From NCBI RefSeq assembly GCF_000517085.1, contig NZ_KI912107.1, positions 3,965,980 to 4,029,979 on the forward strand: DNA of 64,000 nt, given 5' to 3'. The position numbers were made by a program, and so were the translations under genes. This DNA comes from Saccharicrinis fermentans DSM 9555 = JCM 21142 (GTDB lineage Bacteria > Bacteroidota > Bacteroidia > Bacteroidales > Marinilabiliaceae). Numbering within the stretch: position 1 is the stretch's first letter; each line of letters starts with the position of its first letter. Shown one piece after another: positions 47,042 to 56,812 of this stretch. The notes under the pieces are model-generated. The model was not told where the DNA came from. It saw only the letters and a list, made by a program, of their open reading frames with translations, and ran no database searches.

Positions 47042-50025
47042 TAGCTATGCGTTTTATGTTCAGGTTCTGAATTAATTTTTTCTTCAACATTTCTCACTTT
47101 AGTCAGGTATGCAACACTTGGAAGTGTATGCAATTCTTCTAATAAGTGGTATCTTCTAGGGTCTTTCATCATTTTGCTCACTGCACTATTCTTGTCATTC
47201 ATATCGCCAAAGGTGATAGCTTTTGCAGGACAGCCCTGCTCACATGCCGTCTTTATTTCTCCATCACGCAATGGTTCTCCATCTTTCTTTGCTTCCATTT
47301 TTTTTTCCTGGATACGTTGAATACAGAAAGAACATTTTTCGATAACCCCTTTGGCACGAACAGTCACATCCGGATTAAGCACTAACCTTTTTAAGTCGCT
47401 GGACATTCCGGTCACATCCACTCTGTTGAAAGGAATGGAATCAGCTCCATTGTAATCAAACCAATTAAAACGGCGTACTTTATATGGACAGTTATTGTTG
47501 CAATAGCGGGTTCCAATACATCGGTTGTATGCCATCTGATTAATACCTTCTGAGCTATGATTGGTAGCCGCCACTGGACAAACATTTTCACAAGGTGCAT
47601 TATCACAATGTTGACACATGACAGGTTGCCGAACAACTCTCAAGCTACTAGGGTCATCCGGAGCCTGCGTATAATATCTATCAATTCGCAACCAATGCAT
47701 CTCATGCGAACGACGAACCTCATCCCTACCAACAACTGGCACATTGTTTTCCACAGAACAAGCTACCACACAAGCATTACATCCAGTACATGAACTCAGA
47801 TCAATAAACATAGCCCAATGGTGTCCATTATACTCATGTTCCTTATATAAAGAAGTATGCAGCTTTTCTACTTCGGCATGCATTTCATTTCCTGAGGCAG
47901 GATCTTTTAGATACTCACTTAAAGAAGTCTCACGAATCAAAGCTCGTCCCTCCATAGAATGATGCGTTTGGGTGGTGGCCAACTCATAGGTTCCTCCAGT
48001 GCTTTTAACACTACTTACTGGAGCATAATATTTCACAAGTCCTTCACTATTGTTCAAGAGAGGCTTAAGGTCTTTTCCTATTACTTCCGGATTAGGTCCT
48101 TCCATGGTTCGTCCATAACCTAATGCAGCACTAATCACCTGATCGTGGTTACCAGGCTGAATAAATACGGGAAGCTCGATACCAGCAACTGATATAACAT
48201 CTCCCTGACTCCAACCTTTTTCATCTGCTAGCTTTGGCGACACCGAAAAATAATTATCCCAACAGACCCTGGAAACCGGATCGGGCAACTCCTGCAACCA
48301 TGGATTATTAGCCATTCTACCATCTCCAATGGGCACCGATTGATAAGCAATCAACTCTAATCCGTCCATCGTTTTTTCAGAGAGCACGCCTTCAGCACAG
48401 GAACTCAATTCCGGAAGTTGCCATTTTTTCGCTTTCCCCCTACCATCCACTGTCAGTAGGCCAGCACTGAGTGTTTTTTTCCAATTGGAGATAAATGGCT
48501 GATCCTCCGACGCAGGAATAATATGCGTATCCCAATAACGATGAAGATAATCATAAGCACTGGCTTCGTCACCCGACCAACTTAGCAATATCTCACTAAC
48601 GCTCTTGGTATTATAAATCGGTCGAATAACAGGCTGCGTTAGAGTGAACAAACCACTGATTGGTTCTGCGTCACTCCATGATTCCAAAAAATGACTCGCA
48701 GGAAGCACATACTGACACAGCTTACTTGTTTCTTCATTCTGCGAAGTGATATTTACGGTTAAATCAACCTGATCAATAGCCTCCTGAAAGGAGAGGTCAA
48801 CAGGCATATTATATGCGGGGTTTGACTCTACACAAAGCAAAGCACCCACTTTACCTGCCTTACAATTACTTACAAACTCTGCTACTGCATTGTCATCCCC
48901 TTGATAAAGTTTTATCTCATTCTCCATATCGATGGTTGAATCAAAGCTTCCCAACATAGCATTTATAGCAATTACCAGAAGTTGAATATTCTTATCATTG
49001 GAGCCTGAAATTACCAATGAAGACATTTTAGCATTGACCAAGTGTTGCGCCACCTTATTCACTTCATTTTCCAATCCTCCCTTTTTCAGGGTAGGCAAAT
49101 GCATCAAACGGGCCACTTCATTATAAAGAGATAGCACATATCTACCTTCTTCCGATGGTTTCATCACATATCTGTCATCTGCATTAGAACCTGTGAGCGA
49201 CATAAAACCCTCAAAATGAATATGCTTGGATATACTCTTTTGTCCATCATCCAGTTTTCTGTTTTTCACATATTGATTTGTAAAAAATGTAGGCATCAAC
49301 CAGGTACCCAGAAAGTCAGCTCCAAAAGAAACCACCACCTCTGCTTTTTGGAAATGATACATAGGGATGATCGCTTCTCCAACTGCCTCTTTATAGGCTT
49401 CCCGAATTCCTGAATAAGAATATGAATCCAAGGTAAGCTGTCGACTATTGGGATACAATGACAACAAGTTTTCAAACAAAGCTTTCTGAGAAGGACTGAT
49501 AAGCGTTGAAGTTAAAAATACAATTTCCTTGTCGTCACCAACATTTTTTAATCCGGCTGAGATATCTCCAAGTGCCTTTTCCCAGGTGACCTCTTCGCCC
49601 TTAAAACTAGGATTCTTAGGTCGAGACTCATCATATAAATTTAGCAATGAGGCTTGAACCTGGGCTGAAGTTCCACCCTCTGTCATCAAACACAGGTCGT
49701 TTCCCTCTATTTTTATGGGACGTCCATCACGTACTTTTACCAAGATAGGTACAGCCTCGCCTCCATTATAAAACGTGGATGCGTAAAAATTAGCAATACC
49801 CGGACGGACCTCTTCAGGCTGAATCAATAAGGGAATCGCTTTTTTAACAGGCCTTTCGCAACTGGCCAATACGGCAGCCGAAGCCACACTAAATCCAAAA
49901 TACTTCAAAAAATCTCTACGAGAAGCCTTTAAAGCCTCGTCAGCCTGGATTTTATTGGGCAAATGTGCATGATCATCTTGAGCCCCTTGCTTATATTCTT
50001 CTATGCTTTTCCAGTATTTCTTCAT
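47041..50025 (-). CDS. actB: Alternative complex III subunit ActB, iron-sulfur / molybdopterin-oxidoreductase-like
   Basis: 994 residues. A Tat-type twin-Arg motif ([10 protein letters not shown], 35-44) precedes a lipobox ending LASC (Cys56). Residues 60-730 resemble molybdopterin oxidoreductases, but in this complex the domain carries no molybdenum cofactor. The C-terminal ferredoxin-like domain has [35 protein letters not shown] and CSFC...CEQGC. These fit three 4Fe-4S clusters and one 3Fe-4S cluster. It takes electrons from quinol via ActC towards ActA. Confidence 0.94.
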   Translation of the reverse strand: MKKYWKSIEEYKQGAQDDHAHLPNKIQADEALKASRRDFLKYFGFSVASAAVLASCERPVKKAIPLLIQPEEVRPGIANFYASTFYNGGEAVPILVKVRDGRPIKIEGNDLCLMTEGGTSAQVQASLLNLYDESRPKNPSFKGEEVTWEKALGDISAGLKNVGDDKEIVFLTSTLISPSQKALFENLLSLYPNSRQLTLDSYSYSGIREAYKEAVGEAIIPMYHFQKAEVVVSFGADFLGTWLMPTFFTNQYVKNRKLDDGQKSISKHIHFEGFMSLTGSNADDRYVMKPSEEGRYVLSLYNEVARLMHLPTLKKGGLENEVNKVAQHLVNAKMSSLVISGSNDKNIQLLVIAINAMLGSFDSTIDMENEIKLYQGDDNAVAEFVSNCKAGKVGALLCVESNPAYNMPVDLSFQEAIDQVDLTVNITSQNEETSKLCQYVLPASHFLESWSDAEPISGLFTLTQPVIRPIYNTKSVSEILLSWSGDEASAYDYLHRYWDTHIIPASEDQPFISNWKKTLSAGLLTVDGRGKAKKWQLPELSSCAEGVLSEKTMDGLELIAYQSVPIGDGRMANNPWLQELPDPVSRVCWDNYFSVSPKLADEKGWSQGDVISVAGIELPVFIQPGNHDQVISAALGYGRTMEGPNPEVIGKDLKPLLNNSEGLVKYYAPVSSVKSTGGTYELATTQTHHSMEGRALIRETSLSEYLKDPASGNEMHAEVEKLHTSLYKEHEYNGHHWAMFIDLSSCTGCNACVVACSVENNVPVVGRDEVRRSHEMHWLRIDRYYTQAPDDPSSLRVVRQPVMCQHCDNAPCENVCPVAATNHSSEGINQMAYNRCIGTRYCNNNCPYKVRRFNWFDYNGADSIPFNRVDVTGMSSDLKRLVLNPDVTVRAKGVIEKCSFCIQRIQEKKMEAKKDGEPLRDGEIKTACEQGCPAKAITFGDMNDKNSAVSKMMKDPRRYHLLEELHTLPSVAYLTKVRNVEEKINSEPEHKTHS

Positions 50026-50080
50026 TCGAAACGATTTGTATGATGATTTGTTTTAGGCATTGAAAGCAAAAGTGCACTCA

Positions 50081-51220
50081 TCAATAGTGACACTTCATAC
50101 AATCATTGGCACCAATATCAACAGCCTTGATAGAGTCTCTGACTCCCTCAGAAAGCTCGTTATGGTATTTATCGTATATAGAATAATAATCATTCGCAAA
50201 CTGAACATTGGTTCTTCGATGACAGTCGAGACACCACCCCATTGAAAGATCATTCTCCTGCTTAAGAATATGCATCTCATCTACCGCTCCATGACACGCT
50301 GTACAGTCGAGTTTACCAGCATTAACATGTTGTGCATGGCTAAAAAACACATGGTCTGGCAAATTATGAACACGAACCCATTCAATATCACTTCCCTCTT
50401 CAAAATGTTTTACCAGCTTGGCAATTTCAGATTTACCCGAACGGCTTCCCTCGCGTACGATCACATGACAATTCATACACAAACCGGGTCCCGGGATACC
50501 AGCCGATTTTCCATTTTCTGCATTGTAATGACAATACATACAGTCAATTTTATTATCTCCGGCATGAACCTGGTGCGAAAATTTAATCGGTTGATCAGGC
50601 ATATAACCCTGACTGCGACCTAGCTCAGAGGCTTCAGAATAAGCCATCTTAAGATGAACAGTAATACCTGCTAATATAACCAGGATATGAATAGCCCGGT
50701 AACGGATTTTTTTAGTGAACAATAAATCAACAATGGCCAAGGCCATTAACGAACCCACCAAAAGAAATAAGAGCAATTGAGGATAACTCTTTGGTTTTTC
50801 ACCCACCCCCTCTGTTCCCAGACTTTTTAGATAGAGTCGTATCTGGCTTAGCTGCTCGTCATTTAATTGATACCCCTTATGTACTTTTGCTATGAAACCA
50901 TCCGCAGGACTATTGACCGCAGATTTGAACTGCTCTGCCGATAAAGTATCGGCAGCCATCACAATCTCCATCGCCGAAGGATTCCAGTTGATCTTATCGT
51001 CAGTAAATTTAGCATGACACGATATACAAGAAGGATTATCTCCTCCGGTAGAGATCAAACCATGATACAGACGTTCTCCCATCATTAAATGATACTCCTC
51101 CGATTGGTTGAAAGGAAGGTGCTCTTGTGAAGAAGAGGAGTATGGAAAAAAGGAAAACAATAAGCAAAAAATCACTATCAACTTGGCACTAACAGGTTTA
51201 AACGAGGATAATATATTCAT
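50081..51220 (-). CDS. actA: Alternative complex III subunit ActA, multihaem cytochrome c
   Basis: 379 residues with an N-terminal signal or anchor. Six CxxCH motifs are visible: CISCH (65-69), CMYCH, CMNCH, CTACH, CLDCH and CMKCH at the very end. The first is in a separate N-terminal cytochrome domain (ERLYHGLISTGGDNP), and a membrane helix (LLLFLLVGSLMALAIVDLLF) separates it from the other five. The canonical ActA is pentahaem, so the N-terminal haem is extra. It is the first gene of the operon and ends with TGA. Confidence 0.9.
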   Translation of the reverse strand: MNILSSFKPVSAKLIVIFCLLFSFFPYSSSSQEHLPFNQSEEYHLMMGERLYHGLISTGGDNPSCISCHAKFTDDKINWNPSAMEIVMAADTLSAEQFKSAVNSPADGFIAKVHKGYQLNDEQLSQIRLYLKSLGTEGVGEKPKSYPQLLLFLLVGSLMALAIVDLLFTKKIRYRAIHILVILAGITVHLKMAYSEASELGRSQGYMPDQPIKFSHQVHAGDNKIDCMYCHYNAENGKSAGIPGPGLCMNCHVIVREGSRSGKSEIAKLVKHFEEGSDIEWVRVHNLPDHVFFSHAQHVNAGKLDCTACHGAVDEMHILKQENDLSMGWCLDCHRRTNVQFANDYYSIYDKYHNELSEGVRDSIKAVDIGANDCMKCHY

Positions 51221-51297
51221 ATTAAATCAAGGTTTTACAGTTACTCCACCCCCGCCTATTCGATCTCCCTCTACAATTTACAAACAAAATTCAACCT

Positions 51298-51330
51298 AAC
51301 AAATATTTGTTGCTAATGTAATTAAGGAAC
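51298..51330 (-). promoter_or_regulatory. act operon promoter region with palindrome
   Basis: AACAAATATTTGTT (51298-51311) is a perfect 14-bp palindrome. Its minus-strand half contains AATATTTG (7 of 8 to the -7 element), with a TTG 22 bases upstream. The actA start is about 80 bp away. A repressor or activator overlapping RNA polymerase is plausible. Confidence 0.4.
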
Positions 51331-51393
51331 AAGTTAAGATAATGTTCATCATTTATTAAGATTTTTTAGTTTTTATAAACCTTAGGTAACAAA

Positions 51394-52512
51394 TCAATCT
51401 AATTTACCAGTAAGCTTCTTAACCAGATTATATTTTGAGAAAAATTCTTTGGCCACTACCCTAATAATTGTGTACACGGGGATAGCCATAAACATACCAG
51501 CCATTCCTGCCATATATCCTGCCATAATAATCACCAAGAATATTTCCAATGGATGAGCTTTTACGCTGGAAGAAAAAATGGCGGGTTGAAAAACGATATT
51601 ATCCATTAGCTGTACCAACACATATAAAACAAGGATAGCTCCAAAATAAAGAAAAAAAACAGGCGGAGCGGTCATTTGCAGATATACCATCAACGATACT
51701 ATCATCCCAAAAGAAACAGCAATAACAGGTCCCAAATAAGGTATTATATTTATAAAGCCGGAGAATAGCCCAATAATGAGTGCGTGCTTGAATTCCAATC
51801 CGATGGCCAGAAGGCCAATGGTTATCATAGCAGATATCAAAGAGATTTGTATTATAATGCCGATAAAATATCTTCTAAGTAGGCGGTTAATGGACCACAA
51901 CATATGATCAACACCCACATAATATACTTCAGGCACAAATAATTTGATACCCTCCATTAACAACCACTCATCCTTTAAAAGAAAAAAGGTGATAAAGGAA
52001 ATTGAAAACAAAGCTATAAACACACTACCTACAAAATCCACAACAGAAGCCACCATCTCCTGCAGCTTTCCTATATTAAAAATAGACACCCAGAAATCGC
52101 TCATCTGCTCCTTAATCATAGGAAAACCAATGTCGCCCAACATAGATTCCTGCAAAGTTGCCACCACAGGACTAATGGTTTGTTCCAGTCGTTCCAACAT
52201 CAGGTTAAAGTCTACCGTTGACAAGAACTGCATTTCTTCCACGACAAAAGGCACCACATAACTTCCCAGACCCAGAATCAGCATCCACAGAAGCAATACA
52301 GTAGCCAATGCGCTCCAACCTTTTGACAAAGCAAACCTCCACTTTGATTTATCCCGACCCATACCCTGAAAAAAATCGAACAGGGGGCGGGTTACCAACG
52401 ATAAGATGGCAGAAACCAATACAAAGAATACGATCGCTTTAAAATACCAGAGCAAATAAATTCCTATAGCAGCTGCTAGAATACCTAATATATATTTTAA
52501 GTTTTCCTTCAT
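51394..52512 (-). CDS. AI-2E family (TqsA/PerM-like) permease
   Basis: 372 residues with about eight membrane helices and a central soluble helical segment. Family marks are the N-terminal IYLLWYFKAIVFFVLVSAIL, the middle SLISAMITIGLLAIGLE, and the conserved FINIIPYLGPVIAVSFGMI and HPLEIFLVIIMAGYMAG near the C-terminus. Members export small molecules or act as Na/H antiporters; substrate is unknown here. The ATG at 52512 was chosen over an upstream start. The 298-bp gap to the next gene holds only that gene's promoter. Confidence 0.85.
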   Translation of the reverse strand: MKENLKYILGILAAAIGIYLLWYFKAIVFFVLVSAILSLVTRPLFDFFQGMGRDKSKWRFALSKGWSALATVLLLWMLILGLGSYVVPFVVEEMQFLSTVDFNLMLERLEQTISPVVATLQESMLGDIGFPMIKEQMSDFWVSIFNIGKLQEMVASVVDFVGSVFIALFSISFITFFLLKDEWLLMEGIKLFVPEVYYVGVDHMLWSINRLLRRYFIGIIIQISLISAMITIGLLAIGLEFKHALIIGLFSGFINIIPYLGPVIAVSFGMIVSLMVYLQMTAPPVFFLYFGAILVLYVLVQLMDNIVFQPAIFSSSVKAHPLEIFLVIIMAGYMAGMAGMFMAIPVYTIIRVVAKEFFSKYNLVKKLTGKLD

Positions 52513-52732
52513 AGTCGAATGCACAAACAAATGAACCCACAAACAATCAGCAATCCCTCCTTATTATTTCTGATTAAAATAACTCCCCCAACAATGCATC
52601 AAAACGCTAACTCCTACCGAATCAACAGCCAATTCCTCTTCTTAAATATACCTAAAAACACCATCAAAAACAACGTCTTCAACGAAAAAACAACGATCAA
52701 CACCTTTATAATTATTAATATTCTTTAACATT

Positions 52733-52766
52733 TTTGTTAAATATTAAGATAAAAGGGGTAAATTTA
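52733..52766 (+). promoter_or_regulatory. Promoter of the ADP-ribosylglycohydrolase-like gene
   Basis: TTTG (52733-52736), a 22-base spacer and TAAATTTA (52759-52766, 7 of 8 to consensus) lie 45 bp before the ATG. Confidence 0.4.
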
Positions 52767-52810
52767 CAGAAACCATAATAACATATTTATTAACCAAAAA
52801 CCGTCAAACA

Positions 52811-53617
52811 ATGAAAGGAGCTATTATCGGGGACATCATCGGATCGGCATTTGTTAACAACAAGAAGACCCCCACCGACTTCCAGTTATTCAAACCCATC
52901 TCTTCATTTACCCAAGACACTGTTTTAACGATGGCAACAGCTGAAGCAATCTCTAACGAGTTATCGTTTGAAGACTGCCTAAAGAAATGGGTTAAAAAAT
53001 ACCCATACGCAGGCTATCAACGCAATTTCAAAGAATGGGTAGACTCCAATACACCTAGACGCTTTATTGGTAATGGTGACGGAGCTGCACGAAGGATCAG
53101 CCCCATTGGACTGGCAGCAAATAGTTTAGAAGAAGCCTTGGCAAAGGCAGAAGAAGTAACGACCCTAACACACAACCAAGCAGTAAAAATAAAAGCTTCC
53201 AAAGCAGTTACGGCATCCATATATTTGGCAAAAATCGGAAAAAATAAAAGTTATATAAAAAAATATATTGAAAAGGCCTTCGGATACAACTTAGAAAACA
53301 GTCTTGAAAAGTTACACCAGGAAGTAACCAGTAAAAACCTTCCCACACCAGCACCTGCTGCCATCACTATTTTCTTATGGTCAGACAATTACGAAAATGC
53401 CATCCGTAAAGCCGTATCTATTGGCGGTCCCAGCAATACTATTGCTGGCATTACCGGAGCTATCGCACAAGCTTATTACAAACACATTCCCCGAAGTATT
53501 ATCCGCAGAGCGTTAAATCGCTTAACGCCCGAAATGGAAAGATTAATAAATGCTTTTGAGGAAAAACATTTGAAGATACTGATGGGAAAAAAGGAGATAT
53601 CTATTAATCTACATTAA
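52811..53617 (+). CDS. ADP-ribosylglycohydrolase-fold protein with degenerate metal site
   Basis: 268 residues of the DraG/ARH fold (GAIIGDIIGSAF at the start). The usual metal and substrate motifs are altered. FTDDT reads FTQDT (33-37), THNHPEG reads THNQAVK (120-126), and the GGDSDT dimetal motif reads GGPSNT (205-210). The overall fold, including GNGDGAARRISPIG and IAGITGAIAQAYY, is retained. It is therefore probably a non-catalytic binder of ADP-ribose-like ligands, or has changed chemistry. It stands alone with its own promoter. Confidence 0.8.
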   Translation: MKGAIIGDIIGSAFVNNKKTPTDFQLFKPISSFTQDTVLTMATAEAISNELSFEDCLKKWVKKYPYAGYQRNFKEWVDSNTPRRFIGNGDGAARRISPIGLAANSLEEALAKAEEVTTLTHNQAVKIKASKAVTASIYLAKIGKNKSYIKKYIEKAFGYNLENSLEKLHQEVTSKNLPTPAPAAITIFLWSDNYENAIRKAVSIGGPSNTIAGITGAIAQAYYKHIPRSIIRRALNRLTPEMERLINAFEEKHLKILMGKKEISINLH

Positions 53618-53688
53618 ATGCGAAAAGTGCTTTAGAAAATCTATTGAAGTTTACATACATCATAAGGGTTAAATATAGACTATCCCCT

Positions 53689-53729
53689 AAAAAAAACACC
53701 CCGGCTCCAAGATATGAAGCGGGGGTGTT
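53689..53729 (-). terminator. Terminator of lon
   Basis: On the minus strand, AACACCCC pairs with GGGGTGTT. One mismatch and three more pairs extend the stem (53718-53729 with 53695-53706), and a T run follows. It lies 40 bp after the lon stop. Confidence 0.8.
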
Positions 53730-53768
53730 ACGTATATTTTAGCGATGTACTAAAAGATTGCCTTCCTA

Positions 53769-56192
53769 TTATACAATGGCCACATCCAACACCTCTTTAA
53801 TGCTATTTACATAATGAAATTCCAAGCCTTCCACATAAACATCCTTAATTTCACCCACATCTTTCATATTATCTTTGGAAAGAATAATCTCCTTAATTCC
53901 AGCTCTTTTTGCTGCTAATATTTTCTCCTTAATACCACCAACAGGGAGCACCTTTCCTCTTAAGGTAATCTCTCCGGTCATGGCAATACGTTTTTTCACT
54001 TTCTTTCCGGAGAAAGATGATACAAGAGCAGTTGCCATTGTAATTCCGGCCGATGGTCCATCTTTAGGTATCGCACCTTCCGGAACATGCACATGAATAT
54101 TATTCTCCTCAAACATTTTGGCTTCAATTCCAAAAACTTTACAATTTGATTTGATATACTCCAGGGCTAATACGGCCGATTCCTTCATGACATCACCCAG
54201 GTTACCGGTTAATGTAAGCTTCCCATTACCCTTGGACAGACTAGATTCTATATACAAAATCTCTCCTCCTACCGCAGTCCATGCCAAACCGGTAACCACT
54301 CCTGGAACATGCGTATCCTGCCATTTCTCTTTAGAGAAACGTTGCACCCCTAGATTCTCCTTAATATCATCCACCGATATCGTCTTTTTAAACTCCTTAT
54401 TGGTAGCAATTTTAAGGGCATACTTACGTGCCAGTTTAGCCAAGACCTTATTCAATTCCCGCACGCCAGATTCACGTGTATAGTTCTCAATCACAAAGGC
54501 CATTACTTTTTTAGATAATGAGACTTTACTTTTTGCGATACCATGATTTTCAAGCTGATTAGGCCAAAGGTGCCGTTTAGCGATCTCAGTTTTCTCATCC
54601 AAAATATATCCACTCACTTCGATCAGTTCCATCCTATCCAACAATGGTTGAGATATGGTACTCAAGGTATTGGCTGTAGCGATAAAGATAACCTTAGACA
54701 AGTCAAAATCCACTTCCAGAAAGTTATCATGAAAATTTTCATTTTGCTCGGGGTCTAAGACCTCCAATAAAGCGGCAGCCGGATCACCATGGGCACTACT
54801 TCCAATCTTATCGATCTCATCCAGAATAAAAACAGGATTTGCACTCCCTGTTTTTTTAATATTCTGAATAATACGTCCGGGCATAGCCCCAATATAGGTT
54901 TTTCGATGCCCTCTGATCTCTGACTCGTCATGCACGCCACCAAGTGACATTCTGGCATATTTTCGACCCAAAGCAGCAGCTACCGATTTTCCTAAAGATG
55001 TTTTTCCAACCCCCGGAGGGCCATACAGACATATAATAGGAGACTTTAGGTCACCCCTCAGTTTAAGCACTGCCAGATGTTCCAGTATACGTTCCTTCAC
55101 CCCATCCAGGCCAAAATGATCCCTATCCAGGATTTTTTCTGCGGAATCCATGTCAAACTTATCCTTGGTATATTCATTCCACGGAATATCCAATAATGTT
55201 TGCAGGTAATTATATTGAACCGAGTATTCACCCGTAGCAGGATTTAAACGCTCCAGCTTATCAAGCTCTTTGTAAAACAATTCGGACACCTCTTTTCCCC
55301 ACTTCTTTTTCTTGGCCTTTTCTTTGAGTTCTCTCACCTCCTGCTCAATAGGACTGGAACCCAACTCATCCTGAATTGTCTTCATCTGTTGATGAAGCAT
55401 ATATTCACGTTGTTGCTGATCAATATCCAACTTCACTTTACTTTGGATATCATTTTTAAGTTCCAATAGTTGCACCTCACGAGTCAGGTGTTCCAGCAAC
55501 TTCATTCCTCTATCTCTCAACTCATCAATCCCTAAAAGTCCTTGCTTATCCTTAACCGATATTTCGGTATTAGAACAAATAAAGTTGATTAAGAAAGATG
55601 AGTTTTCTATGTTTTTCACGGCAAAAGATGCCTCTGGCGGGATATTGGCCGAATACTTTATAATCCTCAATGACAAATCTTTCAATGAACCTACCAGCGC
55701 TTCATAATCACGAGATTTATCATCTTCGGGTGTCACATCTTGCAGTTGCGACACCTTAGCTTTAAGATAAGGTTCTGTGGTCACAAATTCTTCCACTTTA
55801 AAACGAACCTTTCCCTGGATAATAGCCGATGTAGAACCATCAGGCATTTCCAGCACTTTTATAACCTTAGCTACCGTACCTATTTTATACAGATCCTCTT
55901 CCTTAGGATCTTCCACTTCGACCTCTTTTTGAGCCACGGCACCAAAAACGCCGCCATTACGCTGCACTTCCTTTACCAGCTTCATCGATTTCTCACGCCC
56001 TAAAGAAATGGGAACAATGACACCCGGGAACAACACCGTATTTCGTAACGGCAAGATAGCCATGGTATCAGGCATCTCGAAATCAGTCACATCCCCCTCA
56101 TCCTCATCGGAAACAATAGGAATAAATTCCGCATCCGACTCATAATCCTCATTTAATCCTAAATTATCTATTGAGATTTTAATTTCATTCAT
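53769..56192 (-). CDS. lon: ATP-dependent protease Lon
   Basis: 807 residues, cytoplasmic. The N-terminal substrate-binding domain (about 35-240; AILPLRNTVLFPGVIVPISLG) is followed by a coiled coil. The AAA domain has Walker A GPPGVGKTSLGKSVAAALG and Walker B VFILDEIDKIG. The S16 peptidase domain has the catalytic Ser in PKDGPSAGITMATAL and the Lys in VGGIKEKILAAKRAGI. It degrades damaged and regulatory proteins. The ATG at 56192 matches the family start. Upstream, TATTGGCAA is repeated directly at 56233 and 56260. Confidence 0.96.
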   Translation of the reverse strand: MNEIKISIDNLGLNEDYESDAEFIPIVSDEDEGDVTDFEMPDTMAILPLRNTVLFPGVIVPISLGREKSMKLVKEVQRNGGVFGAVAQKEVEVEDPKEEDLYKIGTVAKVIKVLEMPDGSTSAIIQGKVRFKVEEFVTTEPYLKAKVSQLQDVTPEDDKSRDYEALVGSLKDLSLRIIKYSANIPPEASFAVKNIENSSFLINFICSNTEISVKDKQGLLGIDELRDRGMKLLEHLTREVQLLELKNDIQSKVKLDIDQQQREYMLHQQMKTIQDELGSSPIEQEVRELKEKAKKKKWGKEVSELFYKELDKLERLNPATGEYSVQYNYLQTLLDIPWNEYTKDKFDMDSAEKILDRDHFGLDGVKERILEHLAVLKLRGDLKSPIICLYGPPGVGKTSLGKSVAAALGRKYARMSLGGVHDESEIRGHRKTYIGAMPGRIIQNIKKTGSANPVFILDEIDKIGSSAHGDPAAALLEVLDPEQNENFHDNFLEVDFDLSKVIFIATANTLSTISQPLLDRMELIEVSGYILDEKTEIAKRHLWPNQLENHGIAKSKVSLSKKVMAFVIENYTRESGVRELNKVLAKLARKYALKIATNKEFKKTISVDDIKENLGVQRFSKEKWQDTHVPGVVTGLAWTAVGGEILYIESSLSKGNGKLTLTGNLGDVMKESAVLALEYIKSNCKVFGIEAKMFEENNIHVHVPEGAIPKDGPSAGITMATALVSSFSGKKVKKRIAMTGEITLRGKVLPVGGIKEKILAAKRAGIKEIILSKDNMKDVGEIKDVYVEGLEFHYVNSIKEVLDVAIV

Positions 56193-56350
56193 AATATTGC
56201 AATATGTCTTGAACAGTGTCATGTTGTCACACTATTGGCAACTTCAACACAGTTCGTTGTATTGGCAATAGGTATGCCAAAATAATTTTTCGCAGTTCCA
56301 CACACCAATTTAATGTTACAAAAAGAAGATCATACCAGAATGATAGGTAT

Positions 56351-56378
56351 AAAAAAAGCTTCGGTTATACCGAAGCTT
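56351..56378 (-). terminator. Terminator of rpmE2
   Basis: A perfect 9-bp stem (56356-56364 with 56370-56378) with a TTATA loop is followed by seven T on the minus strand, 25 bp after rpmE2. Confidence 0.85.
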
Positions 56379-56402
56379 CAAGAAAGTCAAGCTATAATAA
56401 GC

Positions 56403-56666
56403 CTATTTTTTTTTGCTATCCATGTGTTTTTGATATCTGTTTCTAAACTTATCAACACGTCCTGCTGTATCAACAAGTTTCATCTTACCAGTGTAAAAAG
56501 GGTGAGATGTATTAGAGATCTCAAGTTTCACCAATGGATACTCTACTCCGTCAATTTCAATTGTATCTTTGGCGTTTGCTGTAGAACGAGTAATAAAAGT
56601 TTCCTCGTTTGACATATCTTTGAAAGCAACCAAGCGATAATTATCCGGATGAATTTCCTTTTTCAT
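56403..56666 (-). CDS. rpmE2: 50S ribosomal protein L31 type B
   Basis: 87 residues. MKKEIHPDNYRLVAFKDMSN and the C-terminal HPFYTGKMKLVDTAGRVDKF identify bL31. The zinc-binding cysteines are absent, so this is the Cys-minus (YkgM-type) form that does not need zinc. It has its own strong promoter and terminator and stands alone. Confidence 0.95.
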   Translation of the reverse strand: MKKEIHPDNYRLVAFKDMSNEETFITRSTANAKDTIEIDGVEYPLVKLEISNTSHPFYTGKMKLVDTAGRVDKFRNRYQKHMDSKKK

Positions 56667-56705
56667 TTTCTTAACTCTTTAATATTCAAAAAACTTAACG
56701 GACTG

Positions 56706-56736
56706 CAAAGGTAAATATTAAAATCTAACCTGCAAA
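56706..56736 (-). promoter_or_regulatory. Promoter of rpmE2
   Basis: Minus strand TTTG (56736-56733), a 19-base spacer and TACCTTTG (56713-56706) match both Bacteroidota promoter boxes exactly. Confidence 0.7.
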
Positions 56737-56812
56737 AGAAAAAGCAAATATTTACAAAGAATTGCCTGATTTGCCTTTAGCCCAATAAAGACGCAGCACT
56801 CACAGCCAATTA

